The notes: generated from the sequence alone by a model not told the origin. 64,000 bases of DNA from Cognatundibacterium griseum (GCF_014284195.1 NZ_JACOGC010000002.1:744001-808000); one strand, 5' to 3'. Counted from the stretch's first letter, positions 16,405 to 32,027 are shown. Numbers and translations are program-made.

Positions 16405-16941
16405 ATGAGCTTGAATAATGTACCTGCAGGTCGTGATTTACCGAATGACTTCAATGTCATTATCGAAATTCCGATGAATGCTGATCCGATTAAATATGAA
16501 GTAGATAAAGATACCGGCGCGATTTTTGTTGACCGTTTCATGGGTACTGCCATGCACTATCCTTGCAATTACGGATATGTGCCGCAAACAATCGCTGGTG
16601 ATGGCGATCCTGTCGATGTGCTGGTCATTACACCTTTCCCTTTGATTCCTGGTGTCGTGGTTCGTTGCCGTCCGATTGGCGTTCTGAATATGACGGATGA
16701 GGCCGGAAATGACGCGAAGGTTCTGGCTGTGCCGGTCGATAAAATTTTGCCGATTTACACCCACTGGCAAAAACCTGAAGATATGAATGAATTGCGTCTG
16801 AAGCAAATTCAACATTTCTTTGAACACTACAAAGATCTGGAAAAAGGCAAATGGGTGAAGGTTGAAGGTTGGGCGGGCCCTGAAGCTGCAAAGAAAGAGA
16901 TTTTGGCTGGCGTTGAGAATTTTAAAAACGCAGAGAAATAA
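16405..16941 (+). CDS. ppa: Inorganic pyrophosphatase (family I)
   Basis: The 178-residue cytoplasmic enzyme hydrolyses pyrophosphate to phosphate and so drives biosynthesis. It contains the family I signature DGDPVDVLV (residues about 65–73), with its metal-binding aspartates, and the expected [18 protein letters not shown] and [13 protein letters not shown] segments. The ATG at 16405 gives MSLNNVPAG, a typical start and E. coli-like length; a TTG six codons upstream is less likely. A strong terminator follows, so the gene ends a transcription unit. Confidence 0.96.
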   Translation: MSLNNVPAGRDLPNDFNVIIEIPMNADPIKYEVDKDTGAIFVDRFMGTAMHYPCNYGYVPQTIAGDGDPVDVLVITPFPLIPGVVVRCRPIGVLNMTDEAGNDAKVLAVPVDKILPIYTHWQKPEDMNELRLKQIQHFFEHYKDLEKGKWVKVEGWAGPEAAKKEILAGVENFKNAEK

Positions 16942-16964
16942 ATCTCAGTTCATCTTTGATTCAT

Positions 16965-16996
16965 GAAAAAACGCGGCAGGTTTGCCGCGTTTTTTT
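16965..16996 (+). terminator. Intrinsic terminator after ppa
   Basis: A stem of about 13 bp (AAAAAACGCGGCA / TGCCGCGTTTTTT) with a short GGTT loop ends in seven T's, 24 bases after the ppa stop. The A-run on the other side could also let it work for the convergent kinase gene. Confidence 0.9.
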
Positions 16997-17067
16997 ATTG
17001 TGTAATGAAGAGTCGGGTTGCTTATCGTTGATATTTTTGATGCAGGCTATTCTGTTACTGGACTTAT

Positions 17068-18108
17068 CTAATGAGGAAAATACATAGTCGCGGCAATGAT
17101 CAGGCCAACCAGAACGGCAATCAGGCTGATCCATGTTAACGAAGTGATCTTTTCTCTGCGCTGACTGACAGCAGCAGGGGAGCGCTGGGCGTGCTTACGT
17201 TTGCGTTTGAGTCTTTTATCCCGTTCGATAAAATGATGAAGTGCCAAGGATAAGGCTTCTGCATTGGCATAGCGCGCATTCAAATCCTTGTCCATCGCTT
17301 TCATGACGATTTTGGAGAGCGAACTTGGAATCCGCGGATTAATTTCTGACGGCGGTTTCAGTGTTTTGTGTGCGATTTGCTGCAAGAGCTTATCGATGTT
17401 ATTACTCTGAAAGGGTTTTTGCAGTGTCAGCATTTCATACATTACCGCCCCGAGTGAGTAAATATCCGTCTGCGCATTGACTGGTTTTCCCAGAGCCTGC
17501 TCAGGAGACATATAGTTCGGTGTTCCCAGAATATTGTTGTTAAACAGGGTCACATCGGCAGGCTTGCTTTCATCAATTAAACGGTTTGGTGCCCGTGCAA
17601 TTCCGAAATCGACTACTTTAGGCTGATTATTGGAGAGGATAAAAATATTACCTGGCTTGATGTCACGGTGAATCACGCCGTGTGCATGGGCGTAAGACAG
17701 AGCATCCGCAATCTTTTGAATAATCGAAGCCGTTTCTACGATATCAAAATTTTTCCCGTTCGCAAGCATGGTTTTTAAATCTTCACCCGGCAACAGTTCC
17801 ATGGCGATAAATGTAATGCCTCCTTCTGTAGAGGCATCGAAGATGGTCACGATGTTCGGATGTGACAAGCGGCCGGCAGCTCTTGCCTCGTTAATAAACT
17901 GCTGTTCGCGCGATTTTTTATCAGCCGTACCGGTATTGGTGTTCAGAAGCTTGATAGCGACGCCGCGGTCGATCACCGGATCATGTCCGCGGAACACGGA
18001 GCCATTCGCACCGTTACCTAATTGTTCCGTCAGATAGAATCTGCCCACGCGCTTATGCATGAGTGGTGCCTGAGGTTGTGGGGGAAAGGAGCTTGGTTTG
18101 TTTTCCAT
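17068..18108 (-). CDS. Membrane-anchored Ser/Thr protein kinase
   Basis: This 346-residue Hanks-type kinase has all active-site elements. These are the glycine loop (LGNGANGSVFRG, about 30–41), the ATP lysine in VAIKLL, the catalytic loop VIHRDIKPGN (about 143), the DFGIARA magnesium motif and the YMSPEQALG activation segment end. After a basic linker there is one hydrophobic segment at the extreme C-terminus (about 322–343), followed by only a few residues. The kinase domain is therefore cytoplasmic and tail-anchored, with no extracellular sensor domain. A PP2C phosphatase that could oppose it is encoded at 38.7–39.5 kb, not adjacent. Its start is ATG; upstream lies the acyltransferase-like gene (25-base gap). 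Confidence 0.92.
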   Translation of the reverse strand: MENKPSSFPPQPQAPLMHKRVGRFYLTEQLGNGANGSVFRGHDPVIDRGVAIKLLNTNTGTADKKSREQQFINEARAAGRLSHPNIVTIFDASTEGGITFIAMELLPGEDLKTMLANGKNFDIVETASIIQKIADALSYAHAHGVIHRDIKPGNIFILSNNQPKVVDFGIARAPNRLIDESKPADVTLFNNNILGTPNYMSPEQALGKPVNAQTDIYSLGAVMYEMLTLQKPFQSNNIDKLLQQIAHKTLKPPSEINPRIPSSLSKIVMKAMDKDLNARYANAEALSLALHHFIERDKRLKRKRKHAQRSPAAVSQRREKITSLTWISLIAVLVGLIIAATMYFPH

Positions 18109-18132
18109 GTCAGCAGAATGCCTTGTACAAGA

Positions 18133-19329
18133 TCAAATATCAAGTGAGCTTGATGTAATTATTTTATTTTGTGGCAATTTTCTGTAAGGATTGTGCTCAT
18201 TCAGCATATCAGTGTAAAGCTGCATATCCTGTTTCTCCCGAAGCAGGAAGGCGGCTACAGCATGATTAAATTCCGGATGGCTTAAAAAATGGGCTGAGTA
18301 TGTTTTTTGCGGCAAAAAACCGCGCGCCATTTTGTGTTCGCCTTGTGCGCCACCTTCAAAAGTAAGGAATTTTTCGCGAATACAAAATTCGATTCCCTGA
18401 TAGTAAGCGGTTTCAAAATGCAGGCAGGGATAATATTGCACGCAACCCCAGTAGCGACCGTAGACGTGTTGTCCATCGTGAAAAAGCAGCGTGGCAGCAA
18501 TGTTTTGATGATCTTTAACCGCCAGAATCATGTAAACCTGTTTCTGCATGGATGCTCCGATCTGGAGGAAAAAATCCAGATTCAGATAGGGGCGGGAATG
18601 ATGATTCAGGTAGGTCAGGTCGTAACAGTGCTTAAAAAATTCCCATTCTTCTCTGGTGATATGTTCTCCTGGAATATGCCGGAAACTAATGCCCTGTTCT
18701 GTGATTTTTCTTCTTTCCGCGCGAATATTTTTTCGTTTTTTATGATCCAGTGTATTGAGAAAATCGTCAAAGTTGAGATATTGATGATTGTGCCAATGAA
18801 ATTGAATGCCAGTCCTGATCAGAAAACCGGCTTCTTGTAGTAATGAAATTTCGGATGCATCCGGAAACAGCAAATGGATGGACGATAATTGTTCTTTTGT
18901 GAGGATTTCTCTCAATGCATCAATCAGAAGTTGTCTGACTTGCGGCACGGCGCTGATAAGCCTGCTCCCCGTTACGGGGGTAAAGGGAATTGCTGCCAGT
19001 AATTTGGGATAATATGCCAGACCGTGATGCTGATAAGCTTCGGCCCAACTCCAGTCGAAGACATATTCACCGTAAGAGTGAGATTTTTTGTATAGCGGGC
19101 AGGCGCCTACCAGAATCTCCCGATCCCAGATAGTCACAAAATGGGGTTGCCAGCCGGTCTGGGCGCATGCGCTGCCCGATTCATGCAATGCATGTAAAAA
19201 TGAAAACGAAAGAAACGGATTTTTGTTTCCGGTCGATCGAAGGAGATTTTCCCATTGCAGCTGTCCTACATCTGATAAGGAACTGGCGATGCACGTGCGA
19301 TAATGCTGGTTTTCAGAAATTAATTTCAT
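18133..19329 (-). CDS. FemAB-like / GNAT-type acyltransferase (DUF482 family)
   Basis: The 398-residue protein matches the PF04339 group, often labelled GNAT N-acetyltransferase or peptidoglycan-biosynthesis-like. Recognisable segments are NPFLSFSFLHALHESGSA near the start, WSWAEAYQHHGLAYYPKLL, the HKKRKNIRAERRK basic motif, YGRYWGC, and LTFEGGAQGEHKMARGF near the end. The real substrate is unknown; transfer of an acyl or aminoacyl group is inferred from the fold. The ATG at 19329 is used because upstream in-frame sequence runs into the divergent nadE promoter region and is not protein-like. The gene is divergent from nadE with only 27 bases between starts, and is followed by the Ser/Thr kinase. 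Confidence 0.85.
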   Translation of the reverse strand: MKLISENQHYRTCIASSLSDVGQLQWENLLRSTGNKNPFLSFSFLHALHESGSACAQTGWQPHFVTIWDREILVGACPLYKKSHSYGEYVFDWSWAEAYQHHGLAYYPKLLAAIPFTPVTGSRLISAVPQVRQLLIDALREILTKEQLSSIHLLFPDASEISLLQEAGFLIRTGIQFHWHNHQYLNFDDFLNTLDHKKRKNIRAERRKITEQGISFRHIPGEHITREEWEFFKHCYDLTYLNHHSRPYLNLDFFLQIGASMQKQVYMILAVKDHQNIAATLLFHDGQHVYGRYWGCVQYYPCLHFETAYYQGIEFCIREKFLTFEGGAQGEHKMARGFLPQKTYSAHFLSHPEFNHAVAAFLLREKQDMQLYTDMLNEHNPYRKLPQNKIITSSSLDI

Positions 19330-19356
19330 TATTGAATTAAATGAGATTGCACGATT

Positions 19357-22503
<3,147 letters not shown>

Positions 22504-22567
22504 CTGGCTGGAAAATCCGGTGGTGAGGCCTGTTTTTGCATCTGATCGAATGGCACAGATCAGGGAA

Positions 22568-23194
22568 TCAGGCTTTCAGTAAAACAATCAATGCACCGGA
22601 ACCGCCATCGGCAGCAGTTGCCTGACTGAACGCAAGCACTTCATTTTTTTGTATCAGCCAGTTTCTGACCTTATGCTTCAGGACGGGTTCTTTGTTGACG
22701 GAGCCCAATCCTTTCCCGTGAATGATGCGGACGCAACGGATGCCGCTACGCCCGCATTTTCTTAAAAAATCTCCCAGACTGTCTCTGGCCTGATCCCTGC
22801 GATAACCATGTAAATCAAGCTGCGCCTGAATGACCCAATGACCTTTGCGTAATTTACGAACCACATCAACGCCGACGCCCGGTCTGGTGTAACTGAGATT
22901 TTCATCCGTTTCAAGTAGTGAGTCGGCATCGAATTCGTCAGAGAGAGATTCCTGTAAAGCCGCCTTTTCATCCGCTAAGTGCTGAAATGGAATCGGCGCC
23001 GGACGTTGTGGTTCCACCTGATGCTTTGCAGCAGTCTTGATGGGGGCAACATGGCCAATGCTGTTGCGGAAAATATTCGCTTCAGCCTCTGCTTTTTTTT
23101 CCTGTTCCAGTCGTTCAGCCTCAGCGCGCTGTTTTGCTTCCTGCTGCTGTCTGAGTTGTTGCCCCAGGGATTTCAGGTCAGCAAAATTCTTCAT
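22568..23194 (-). CDS. Smr-domain protein (stand-alone, YdaL/SmrA type)
   Basis: The 208-residue protein has a charged, Gln/Glu/Lys-rich N-terminal helix (about 1–45, coiled-coil-like), a variable middle, and a C-terminal Smr domain (about 125–208). The two Smr hallmarks are present: LDLHGYRRDQAR and the IIHGKGLGS loop. Stand-alone Smr proteins are endonucleases acting on DNA or RNA; E. coli SmrB acts on collided ribosomes, but whether this member does so cannot be said. It ends the minus-strand pair with trxB, whose stop is upstream by 21 bases on the other side. The convergent gene is the orphan binding protein. Confidence 0.88.
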   Translation of the reverse strand: MKNFADLKSLGQQLRQQQEAKQRAEAERLEQEKKAEAEANIFRNSIGHVAPIKTAAKHQVEPQRPAPIPFQHLADEKAALQESLSDEFDADSLLETDENLSYTRPGVGVDVVRKLRKGHWVIQAQLDLHGYRRDQARDSLGDFLRKCGRSGIRCVRIIHGKGLGSVNKEPVLKHKVRNWLIQKNEVLAFSQATAADGGSGALIVLLKA

Positions 23195-23215
23195 CTGCCA
23201 CCTCTGAATCTTTAC

Positions 23216-24181
<966 letters not shown>

Positions 24182-24396
24182 TTAAACGTGGAGCGGTGAA
24201 TGCCATCTGTATTGTCAGGAGATGGAGATGCCGGTACAGAATACAAGTGCTTACATTATTTTGGAGCTGTATCCCGCATTAGCCGTGATTATAGTCTATC
24301 CTCTTACCCACCGTGACAGGCATCTGGGTTTTGCGCATCACCCAGGGCGTGCTATCTTGTCAGTTTCGCTTGTCTGGATGAACATATTCCTGATTT

Positions 24397-26736
24397 ATGA
24401 CTACAAGTAATAACGAAGCTTATACCCGCAATCATAAAAGTACATCGCCCCCGCCTTTGCCGGGAAAAATGCTGGTGTTACTGATGGAGGCGCGCTGGAT
24501 TCTGTTTGCTGCTCTCAGTATTTGCCTGATACTGGTGCTGGCAACGTATTCAAAGGCAGACCCGGGGTGGTCGCAATCGAGCGTGGTTCCACGCGTCCAC
24601 AATCTGGGAGGCAAATTTGGTGCTTGGCTGGCTGATGTGCTGCTCTATGTGTTTGGCATATCTGCCTGGTGGTGGTGTGTTGCCTCATTGAAGCAGGTCT
24701 GGAAAACATATCGTTTGCTGGCCAACCGCTTTGCCGTCCAGCCCGCGCCAGAAGAAGAGGTGCATCAGTCTGTATTGCTGATACAGAAAGCCGGCTTTGG
24801 ATTATTGATCGCCAGCAGCATGGGAATTGAATACCTGAGGATGTATTCCCTGAAACTTCCGTTGCCATTGGCGCCGGGGGGCGTACTGGGGGAGCTGATC
24901 GGACGTTTTTCTTTGACGGCATTGGGTTTTACCGGTTCGACTTTATTGCTGCTGCTGGGAATGGCTCTCGGTATCAGCCTGTATTTTCAGGTGTCATGGC
25001 TCACGATCGCAGAAAAGATTGGTACTGCGATTGAGGCAATCTTTGTGTTTGTACAGCATAAACACGCTGCCGCTGAAGACCGTCGTGTCGGGCAAAGTGC
25101 CGCTGTCAAGCGGGAAGAGGCAGTCGTTCAGGAGCGGGCGAAAATTGTTGAAGCTGCACCAATCCGCATCGAACCGCAAGTAGTGGCTGTGCAGCGCTCG
25201 GAGCGGGTGGAAAAAGAAAAACAGGTTTCTTTGTTTAATGAGTTGCCAGATACAAATTTACCGCCGTTGTCCTTACTGGATGAGCCGCCGCCGGCTCAGG
25301 AAACCGTCAGTGTCCAGACCCTGGAATTCACCAGCCGCCTGATAGAAAAAAAGTTGTCCGATTTTGGTGTCGACGCCAAAGTCGTGGCGGCTTATCCCGG
25401 GCCGGTCATTACACGGTATGAGATTGAGCCGGCGACAGGTGTAAAAGGCAGTCAGATCGTCAACCTTGCCCGGGATCTGGCACGGTCTTTGTCGCTGACC
25501 TCGATTCGCGTCGTCGAAACAATCCCTGGAAAGAATTATATGGGCTTGGAGCTGCCCAACCCTAAACGGCAGATTGTGCGACTGACAGAGATACTGGGAT
25601 CAAAAATCTATAACGACAGCACGTCAAGCCTGACAGTCGCTTTAGGAAAAGACATTGCCGGTCATCCTGTAGTTGCCGATCTGGCAAAAATGCCTCACCT
25701 GCTGGTGGCAGGTACGACCGGTTCAGGAAAATCTGTCGGCATCAATGCCACGATTTTGTCCTTGTTGTATAAGTCCGATCCCAATGACGTCCGCATGATT
25801 CTGATTGACCCCAAGATGCTGGAAATGTCCGTCTACGAAGGCATTCCTCACTTGCTGGCTCCGGTTGTGACAGATATGCGCCAGGCCGGGCATGCACTGA
25901 ACTGGGCTGTGGCCGAGATGGAGCGCAGATATAAGCTGATGTCCAAACTCGGCGTCCGTAATCTGGCTGGCTACAACACCAAAATTGCCGAAGCCACCAG
26001 GAAAGAGCAGCACATTCCCAATCCTTTCAGCCTGACGCCTGACGCGCCGGAACCGCTGGAAAAGTTACCCACAATCGTGATCATCATCGACGAGCTGGCC
26101 GATCTGATGATGGTGGTTGGTAAAAAGGTGGAAGAATTGATTGCCCGTATTGCACAAAAAGCGCGGGCTGCCGGTATTCACCTGATCCTGGCCACGCAGC
26201 GCCCATCGGTGGATGTGATTACTGGTCTGATTAAGGCGAACATCCCGACCAGAATTGCATTCCAGGTCAGCAGCAAAATTGATTCACGGACCATTCTGGA
26301 TCAGATGGGGGCGGAAACTTTGCTCGGTATGGGGGATATGCTGTATATGCCACCTGGGACAGGTTTGCCTATCCGCGTCCACGGAGCGTTCGTCTCTGAT
26401 GAAGAAGTACACCGGGTTGTCGAGCATCTGAAGGCGCAAGGCGAACCGAACTACATCGAAGGTATCCTGGAGGGGGGCGTGCTGGATGAGGGGGCAGAGG
26501 GCGGTGTTGCCGGAGAGGCGGGTGCTGGCGGTGAGGCCGACGCACTGTACGATCAGGCTGTGGCGATTGTTCTCAAGAACCGCCGGGCTTCCATATCGCT
26601 CGTTCAGCGCCATTTGCGGATTGGTTATAATCGCGCGGCCCGGCTATTGGAACAAATGGAGCAAAGCGGCGTCGTATCATCAATGCAGTCCAATGGCAAC
26701 CGGGAGATACTGGTGCCGGCGGGAAATGCAGAATAG
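24397..26736 (+). CDS. ftsK: DNA translocase FtsK
   Basis: The 779-residue septal translocase pumps chromosome ends apart and activates XerCD recombination at dif. The N-terminal part has four predicted membrane segments (about 29–50, 75–96, 127–146 and 170–198). A short linker follows (about 215–305), much shorter than in E. coli. Then come the motor domain with Walker A GTTGSGKS (about 441–448) and Walker [12 protein letters not shown] (about 564–574), and the C-terminal gamma winged helix (about 712–779, ending RILEQMEQ-type helices). lolA follows 16 bases downstream, then rarA and serS, the common proteobacterial ftsK–lolA–rarA–serS order. Confidence 0.95.
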   Translation: MTTSNNEAYTRNHKSTSPPPLPGKMLVLLMEARWILFAALSICLILVLATYSKADPGWSQSSVVPRVHNLGGKFGAWLADVLLYVFGISAWWWCVASLKQVWKTYRLLANRFAVQPAPEEEVHQSVLLIQKAGFGLLIASSMGIEYLRMYSLKLPLPLAPGGVLGELIGRFSLTALGFTGSTLLLLLGMALGISLYFQVSWLTIAEKIGTAIEAIFVFVQHKHAAAEDRRVGQSAAVKREEAVVQERAKIVEAAPIRIEPQVVAVQRSERVEKEKQVSLFNELPDTNLPPLSLLDEPPPAQETVSVQTLEFTSRLIEKKLSDFGVDAKVVAAYPGPVITRYEIEPATGVKGSQIVNLARDLARSLSLTSIRVVETIPGKNYMGLELPNPKRQIVRLTEILGSKIYNDSTSSLTVALGKDIAGHPVVADLAKMPHLLVAGTTGSGKSVGINATILSLLYKSDPNDVRMILIDPKMLEMSVYEGIPHLLAPVVTDMRQAGHALNWAVAEMERRYKLMSKLGVRNLAGYNTKIAEATRKEQHIPNPFSLTPDAPEPLEKLPTIVIIIDELADLMMVVGKKVEELIARIAQKARAAGIHLILATQRPSVDVITGLIKANIPTRIAFQVSSKIDSRTILDQMGAETLLGMGDMLYMPPGTGLPIRVHGAFVSDEEVHRVVEHLKAQGEPNYIEGILEGGVLDEGAEGGVAGEAGAGGEADALYDQAVAIVLKNRRASISLVQRHLRIGYNRAARLLEQMEQSGVVSSMQSNGNREILVPAGNAE

Positions 26737-26752
26737 TGAATTAGGAAATCAA

Positions 26753-27403
26753 GTGAAGAGCAAAATCAAAATGCTGTGCGGGCTGATGACAGCTGCGGCG
26801 ATACTCCTTGCGCCGGTATGGGCACAGGCCTCAGCCGTCGAACAGTTTAAATCTTTTGTCAGCAATACCAAAAGTGCCAGAGGCGAATTTGTTCAGCAAC
26901 AGGTCAAGATGACAGATGGTGCTGCGAAAATTGGAAAAACTTTTCACGGCACATTCATCTTTGCGCGACCAGGAAAGTTTATCTGGATATATCAGAAACC
27001 CTACGAACAGACATTGCAGGCAGATGGGGAAAAATTATTTATTTACGATAAAGACCTGAATCAGGTAACGGTGAAGGAGCTGGGAAACGCGCTCGGCGCC
27101 AGCCCGGCAGCGATCTTATTTGGCAGTGCAGGCGCCGCCGATCTGGAGAAAAATTTCGGATTGCGCGATGTCGGTGCGAAGCAGGGGATGGAGTGGCTGG
27201 ATGCGACCGCCAAGAGCAAAGACAGTCAATTTGATCATATCGGCATCGGAATGAAAGACGGCGTGCCCGTGGCACTGGAATTGCGGGATCATTTCGGCCA
27301 GGTTTCGGTGCTGACGCTGAAGAATCTGGAAAAAAATCCTGCTCTCAAGGCTGATCAGTTCAAGTTTGTTGTGCCTGCTGGCGCAGATGTGTTTCGGCAG
27401 TAA
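26753..27403 (+). CDS. lolA: Outer-membrane lipoprotein carrier protein LolA
   Basis: LolA ferries lipoproteins across the periplasm from the LolCDE complex to LolB. The product is about 216 residues, with a signal peptide (about 1–24, ending AQA) and then the LolA β-barrel-like domain. Family segments include SARGEFVQQQVK, GTFIFARPGKFIWIY, QTLQADGEKLFIYDKDLNQVTV and the LELRDHFGQ stretch. I prefer the GTG at 26753 (AGGA upstream, direct signal-peptide start). An ATG at 26726 overlapping the ftsK end is an alternative. The membrane partners lolC and lolD are in this same window at 49–51 kb. Confidence 0.93.
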   Translation: MKSKIKMLCGLMTAAAILLAPVWAQASAVEQFKSFVSNTKSARGEFVQQQVKMTDGAAKIGKTFHGTFIFARPGKFIWIYQKPYEQTLQADGEKLFIYDKDLNQVTVKELGNALGASPAAILFGSAGAADLEKNFGLRDVGAKQGMEWLDATAKSKDSQFDHIGIGMKDGVPVALELRDHFGQVSVLTLKNLEKNPALKADQFKFVVPAGADVFRQ

Positions 27404-28714
27404 ATGAGCGAAATGAGTTATTCCGGCAAGTCGCTCATTCCACTGGCGGAGCGCATGCGCCCCGCCACGCTGGCGGATGTTATCGGGCAACAGCATATTT
27501 TGGGTGAAGGAAAACCTTTGCGGCTTGCCTTTGAGTCCGGTCAGCCGCATTCGATGATTTTATGGGGGCCGCCAGGCGTAGGAAAAACAACGCTGGCGCG
27601 GCTGATGGCCGATGCATTTCACTGCGAATTCATTGCCTTGTCAGCAGTGTTGTCGGGTATAAAGGATATTCGTGATGCCGTCGAACGCGCGCAGTTGTTA
27701 CGTGCCACCTCTCAGCGCAGAACCATTCTGTTTGTCGATGAGGTTCATCGTTTCAACAAGAGCCAGCAAGATGCGTTTTTGCCTCATGTAGAAAGTGGAT
27801 TATTTACTTTTATCGGCGCAACTACCGAAAACCCGTCTTTTGAAGTCAATAGTGCGCTGCTGTCGCGTGCTGCGGTCTATGTTCTGAAATCATTGACAGA
27901 TGAAGACCTGGCATTGATGGCTGAACGTGCCTGTGAGCATGAATTGGGTGGCATCCACATGACGGAGGAGGTGCGCGCAAGCCTGGCAGCCAGTGCCGAT
28001 GGTGACGGCAGAAAGCTGTTGAATAATCTGGATATCGTGGCGCGCGCTGCCATCGCAAAGCACCTGGCACTGATCGACTCCGAGTTGCTCAAGGAATGCC
28101 TGGGCGATAGCTTGCGGCGTTTCGATAAAAGTGGCGATGCGTTTTATGATCAGATTTCAGCCTTGCATAAATCGGTGCGTGGGTCGAATCCTGATGCGGC
28201 GTTGTACTGGATGGTCAGGATGCTGGATGGCGGCGCTGATCCGCGCTACCTGGCCCGGCGCATCATACGCATGGCATCGGAAGACATAGGTCTGGCCGAT
28301 CCGCGCGCTTTGCGAATCAGTCTTGACGCCGCGGAGACTTATGAGCGGCTCGGCTCGCCCGAAGGAGAGCTTGCATTGGCTGAGGCGGTGGTGTATCTGG
28401 CTTGTGCCGCGAAATCAAATGCTGTCTATCAAGCGTATAACGCAGTACGGGCACTGATTGGGAAGGATAAGTCGCGTGTGGTTCCTGAACATTTGCGCAA
28501 TGCTCCGACCAAACTGATGAAGGAACTCGGCTACGGCAAACTGTATCGCTATGCCCATGATGAGCCCGGTGCGTATGCGGCTGGCGAAACTTATTTGCCG
28601 GATGGGCTGGAGGGGCAGTCATGGTATCACCCGGTGCCACGCGGACTGGAAATCAAAATTGCAGAGAAATTAGATTTCCTGCGTCAGCTGGATGCTGAGG
28701 CAAGCAAAAAATGA
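27404..28714 (+). CDS. rarA: Replication-associated recombination protein A (AAA+ ATPase)
   Basis: The 436-residue RarA/MgsA protein is related to clamp loaders and acts at stalled replication forks. It opens with SLIPLAERMRPATLADVIGQQH, then has Walker A GPPGVGKTTLA (about 52), Walker B LFVDEVHRFNKSQQDAFLP (about 109), the IGATTENPSFEVNSALLSR sensor region, and the C-terminal tetramerisation domain including DGGADPRYLARR. The ATG begins at the base right after the lolA stop, so the two are translationally linked. A second in-frame ATG four codons later is possible. Confidence 0.95.
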   Translation: MSEMSYSGKSLIPLAERMRPATLADVIGQQHILGEGKPLRLAFESGQPHSMILWGPPGVGKTTLARLMADAFHCEFIALSAVLSGIKDIRDAVERAQLLRATSQRRTILFVDEVHRFNKSQQDAFLPHVESGLFTFIGATTENPSFEVNSALLSRAAVYVLKSLTDEDLALMAERACEHELGGIHMTEEVRASLAASADGDGRKLLNNLDIVARAAIAKHLALIDSELLKECLGDSLRRFDKSGDAFYDQISALHKSVRGSNPDAALYWMVRMLDGGADPRYLARRIIRMASEDIGLADPRALRISLDAAETYERLGSPEGELALAEAVVYLACAAKSNAVYQAYNAVRALIGKDKSRVVPEHLRNAPTKLMKELGYGKLYRYAHDEPGAYAAGETYLPDGLEGQSWYHPVPRGLEIKIAEKLDFLRQLDAEASKK

Positions 28715-28835
28715 AAAGCAATACAGTCCGGACGTTTGCCTGTCGTAACCGTTGAAGGGAGCTCGCGTCGGTGCGAAATCTTAACCGGCAAATACCAGGA
28801 AAAATAGGGAATTTGAGCTTCCCTTGTTACAATAG

Positions 28836-30167
<1,332 letters not shown>

Positions 30168-30180
30168 TCAGATGTCCCAG

Positions 30181-30208
30181 AAACCGCATCTCAGATGCGG
30201 TTTTTTTA
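30181..30208 (+). terminator. Intrinsic terminator after serS
   Basis: A 10-bp stem (AAACCGCATC / GATGCGGTTT) with a TCA loop continues into a run of T's, 13 bases after the serS stop. Confidence 0.9.
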
Positions 30209-30257
30209 TAGGGAACTTCAGCAGGTAATGTCGCAAGTCAACCGACAATTGTTGCTG

Positions 30258-32027
30258 TTAGCTGATGATCAAATCCAGCTCGGAGCGACGGTCAATAAAC
30301 AAGCTGTTGCCGTGAATTTTCTTGGCCTGTTTTTTGGCTTCCGATGCGGCAATGGATATCTGGTGATGAGAGTAAAATTTGTTAGCCCGCGATTTGACCA
30401 CGCCCAACGACAGACTGACTAAAGGATAGAAAACTTTTTTCCCCTGCCGGTCTTCGCTCAGATAACCGCCACGTTCACGGTCATCATTACTGTAAAAATC
30501 TCCGATACTGGCAGCAAAATTCTGCAAAATATCCTGGCAACGTTGTTCCCAGTCCTCGCTCCGGAACAAAATAATAAAATCATCGCCGCCAATGTGACCA
30601 ATAAAATCCAGCTGCGGATCGCAATGCTGCTTCAGTATTTCACTGGTCATCTGAATGATGTCATCACCGCGCCGGTAGCCGTACACATCGTTAAATGGCT
30701 TGAAATGATCCAGATCACAATAACAGGCGCTGAAATTTTGTTGTTGCTGAAGCAGATGGTCAATATGCTCATTAATCGGAACATTGCCTGGCAGTTGTGT
30801 TAACGGATTCGCGTAACGTGCTGCATTGATCTGCATTTGAGTAATTTCTCTCATCAGATCCGGGCCAGTGCAGATACCGATGTATTGTCCCTGATCAGTA
30901 ATGATAATGCCGTTAATCAAATGATCAGGATTGGCTTCAATAATGATATGGCTGACATCTTGCATGCTCGTGTTTTTATCCACGACTACTGCATGCACAT
31001 CCATAAAAACCTTACAGGATTTTTTACCATACAGCTCGCGCTGATAGGGGCGGGCAAAACGGTCAATCATGTGATAACGATTGATGATACCTACCGGAAT
31101 ACCGTTGTCCACTACAGGTAAAATCTGCAATCTGGGGTTTTGCAGAAAAATATCATCCACCTGATTATTCAGCATCGTTGATGGGACTGTAGGACATGTT
31201 TTAAGTATTTTTTCAACCGCCGTCATTTGCTCAACACCTCCTGCCTGGCGTTTAAACATCAGTTGATGATCCGAGCTCAGCAGCTTGATGACTTCGGCAG
31301 AAATCATCCTGGCCGGAGCAGGATGTGGTCGTGCAATATGATAACCCTGGCCACACGCTACTCCCAGATCGCGAACCGCTATCAGCTCGGCCTGTGTTTC
31401 TATTCCTTCTGCAATGACCTTGGTGCCGGACTTTTCAGCAATACTCTGAATCGAACGGACAAATTGTGCTTTAACAGGGTCATGATCAATTCCCTGAATA
31501 AAATGCATATCAATTTTGACGTAATCTGGTTTTAATTCAGACCATAAGCGCAGACTGGAAAAACCTTCACCCAGATCATCGATCGCGATTTCAAAGCCCA
31601 TCTCACGGTAATGCATAACAGCATCGCATAGTAAACCATAATCATGCGTTGGCTGATACTCGGTCAGTTCAATGATGACCCGCTCCGGAGAAATACCGAG
31701 CTGGTGAACGGTGTCGAGGGTTTCGCCGTAACGTGTATCGCGCTGAATCAGGGATTCGGGGCTGACGTTCAGAAATATTTTTCCCGGCAGTTTTTGTGCT
31801 GAAAATTGTTCCAGCACGACTTTCCGGCATAAATGCTCAACCGTTACAGTCAGTTGATGGTCAGCTGCTGCCTTGAATAAATTGATGGGAGCATGCAGTG
31901 GGCTATCAGAGGGTCCTCTGATCAAACCTTCGTAACCGAGAATATCGCCATTCTGCATATCCACGATAGGCTGAAAACGTGCAGTCAGCGAGCGTTGCTC
32001 GATAATGCGTAAAAGCTGTGAATGCAT
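30258..32027 (-). CDS. Cyclic-di-GMP protein with EAL, CBS-pair and GGDEF domains
   Basis: The product is about 589 residues with no membrane segment. The EAL domain (about 1–245) keeps the catalytic set: EGL in GYEGLIRG, the Asn in NVSPESL, the Glu in ELTEYQP, IDDLGEGFSSL, the Lys in VKIDMHF and AEGIET, so phosphodiesterase activity is plausible. Two CBS motifs (about 260–400) form a probable nucleotide-binding switch. The GGDEF domain (about 410–575) has the variant GGDDF; the inhibitory RxxD site five residues before it reads PQLD, so product inhibition is probably lost. The ATG at 32027 has GGGGAG seven bases upstream. In-frame ATGs at 32141 and further upstream would add 38 or more residues without a clear ribosome site. 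Confidence 0.9.
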   Translation of the reverse strand: MHSQLLRIIEQRSLTARFQPIVDMQNGDILGYEGLIRGPSDSPLHAPINLFKAAADHQLTVTVEHLCRKVVLEQFSAQKLPGKIFLNVSPESLIQRDTRYGETLDTVHQLGISPERVIIELTEYQPTHDYGLLCDAVMHYREMGFEIAIDDLGEGFSSLRLWSELKPDYVKIDMHFIQGIDHDPVKAQFVRSIQSIAEKSGTKVIAEGIETQAELIAVRDLGVACGQGYHIARPHPAPARMISAEVIKLLSSDHQLMFKRQAGGVEQMTAVEKILKTCPTVPSTMLNNQVDDIFLQNPRLQILPVVDNGIPVGIINRYHMIDRFARPYQRELYGKKSCKVFMDVHAVVVDKNTSMQDVSHIIIEANPDHLINGIIITDQGQYIGICTGPDLMREITQMQINAARYANPLTQLPGNVPINEHIDHLLQQQQNFSACYCDLDHFKPFNDVYGYRRGDDIIQMTSEILKQHCDPQLDFIGHIGGDDFIILFRSEDWEQRCQDILQNFAASIGDFYSNDDRERGGYLSEDRQGKKVFYPLVSLSLGVVKSRANKFYSHHQISIAASEAKKQAKKIHGNSLFIDRRSELDLIIS

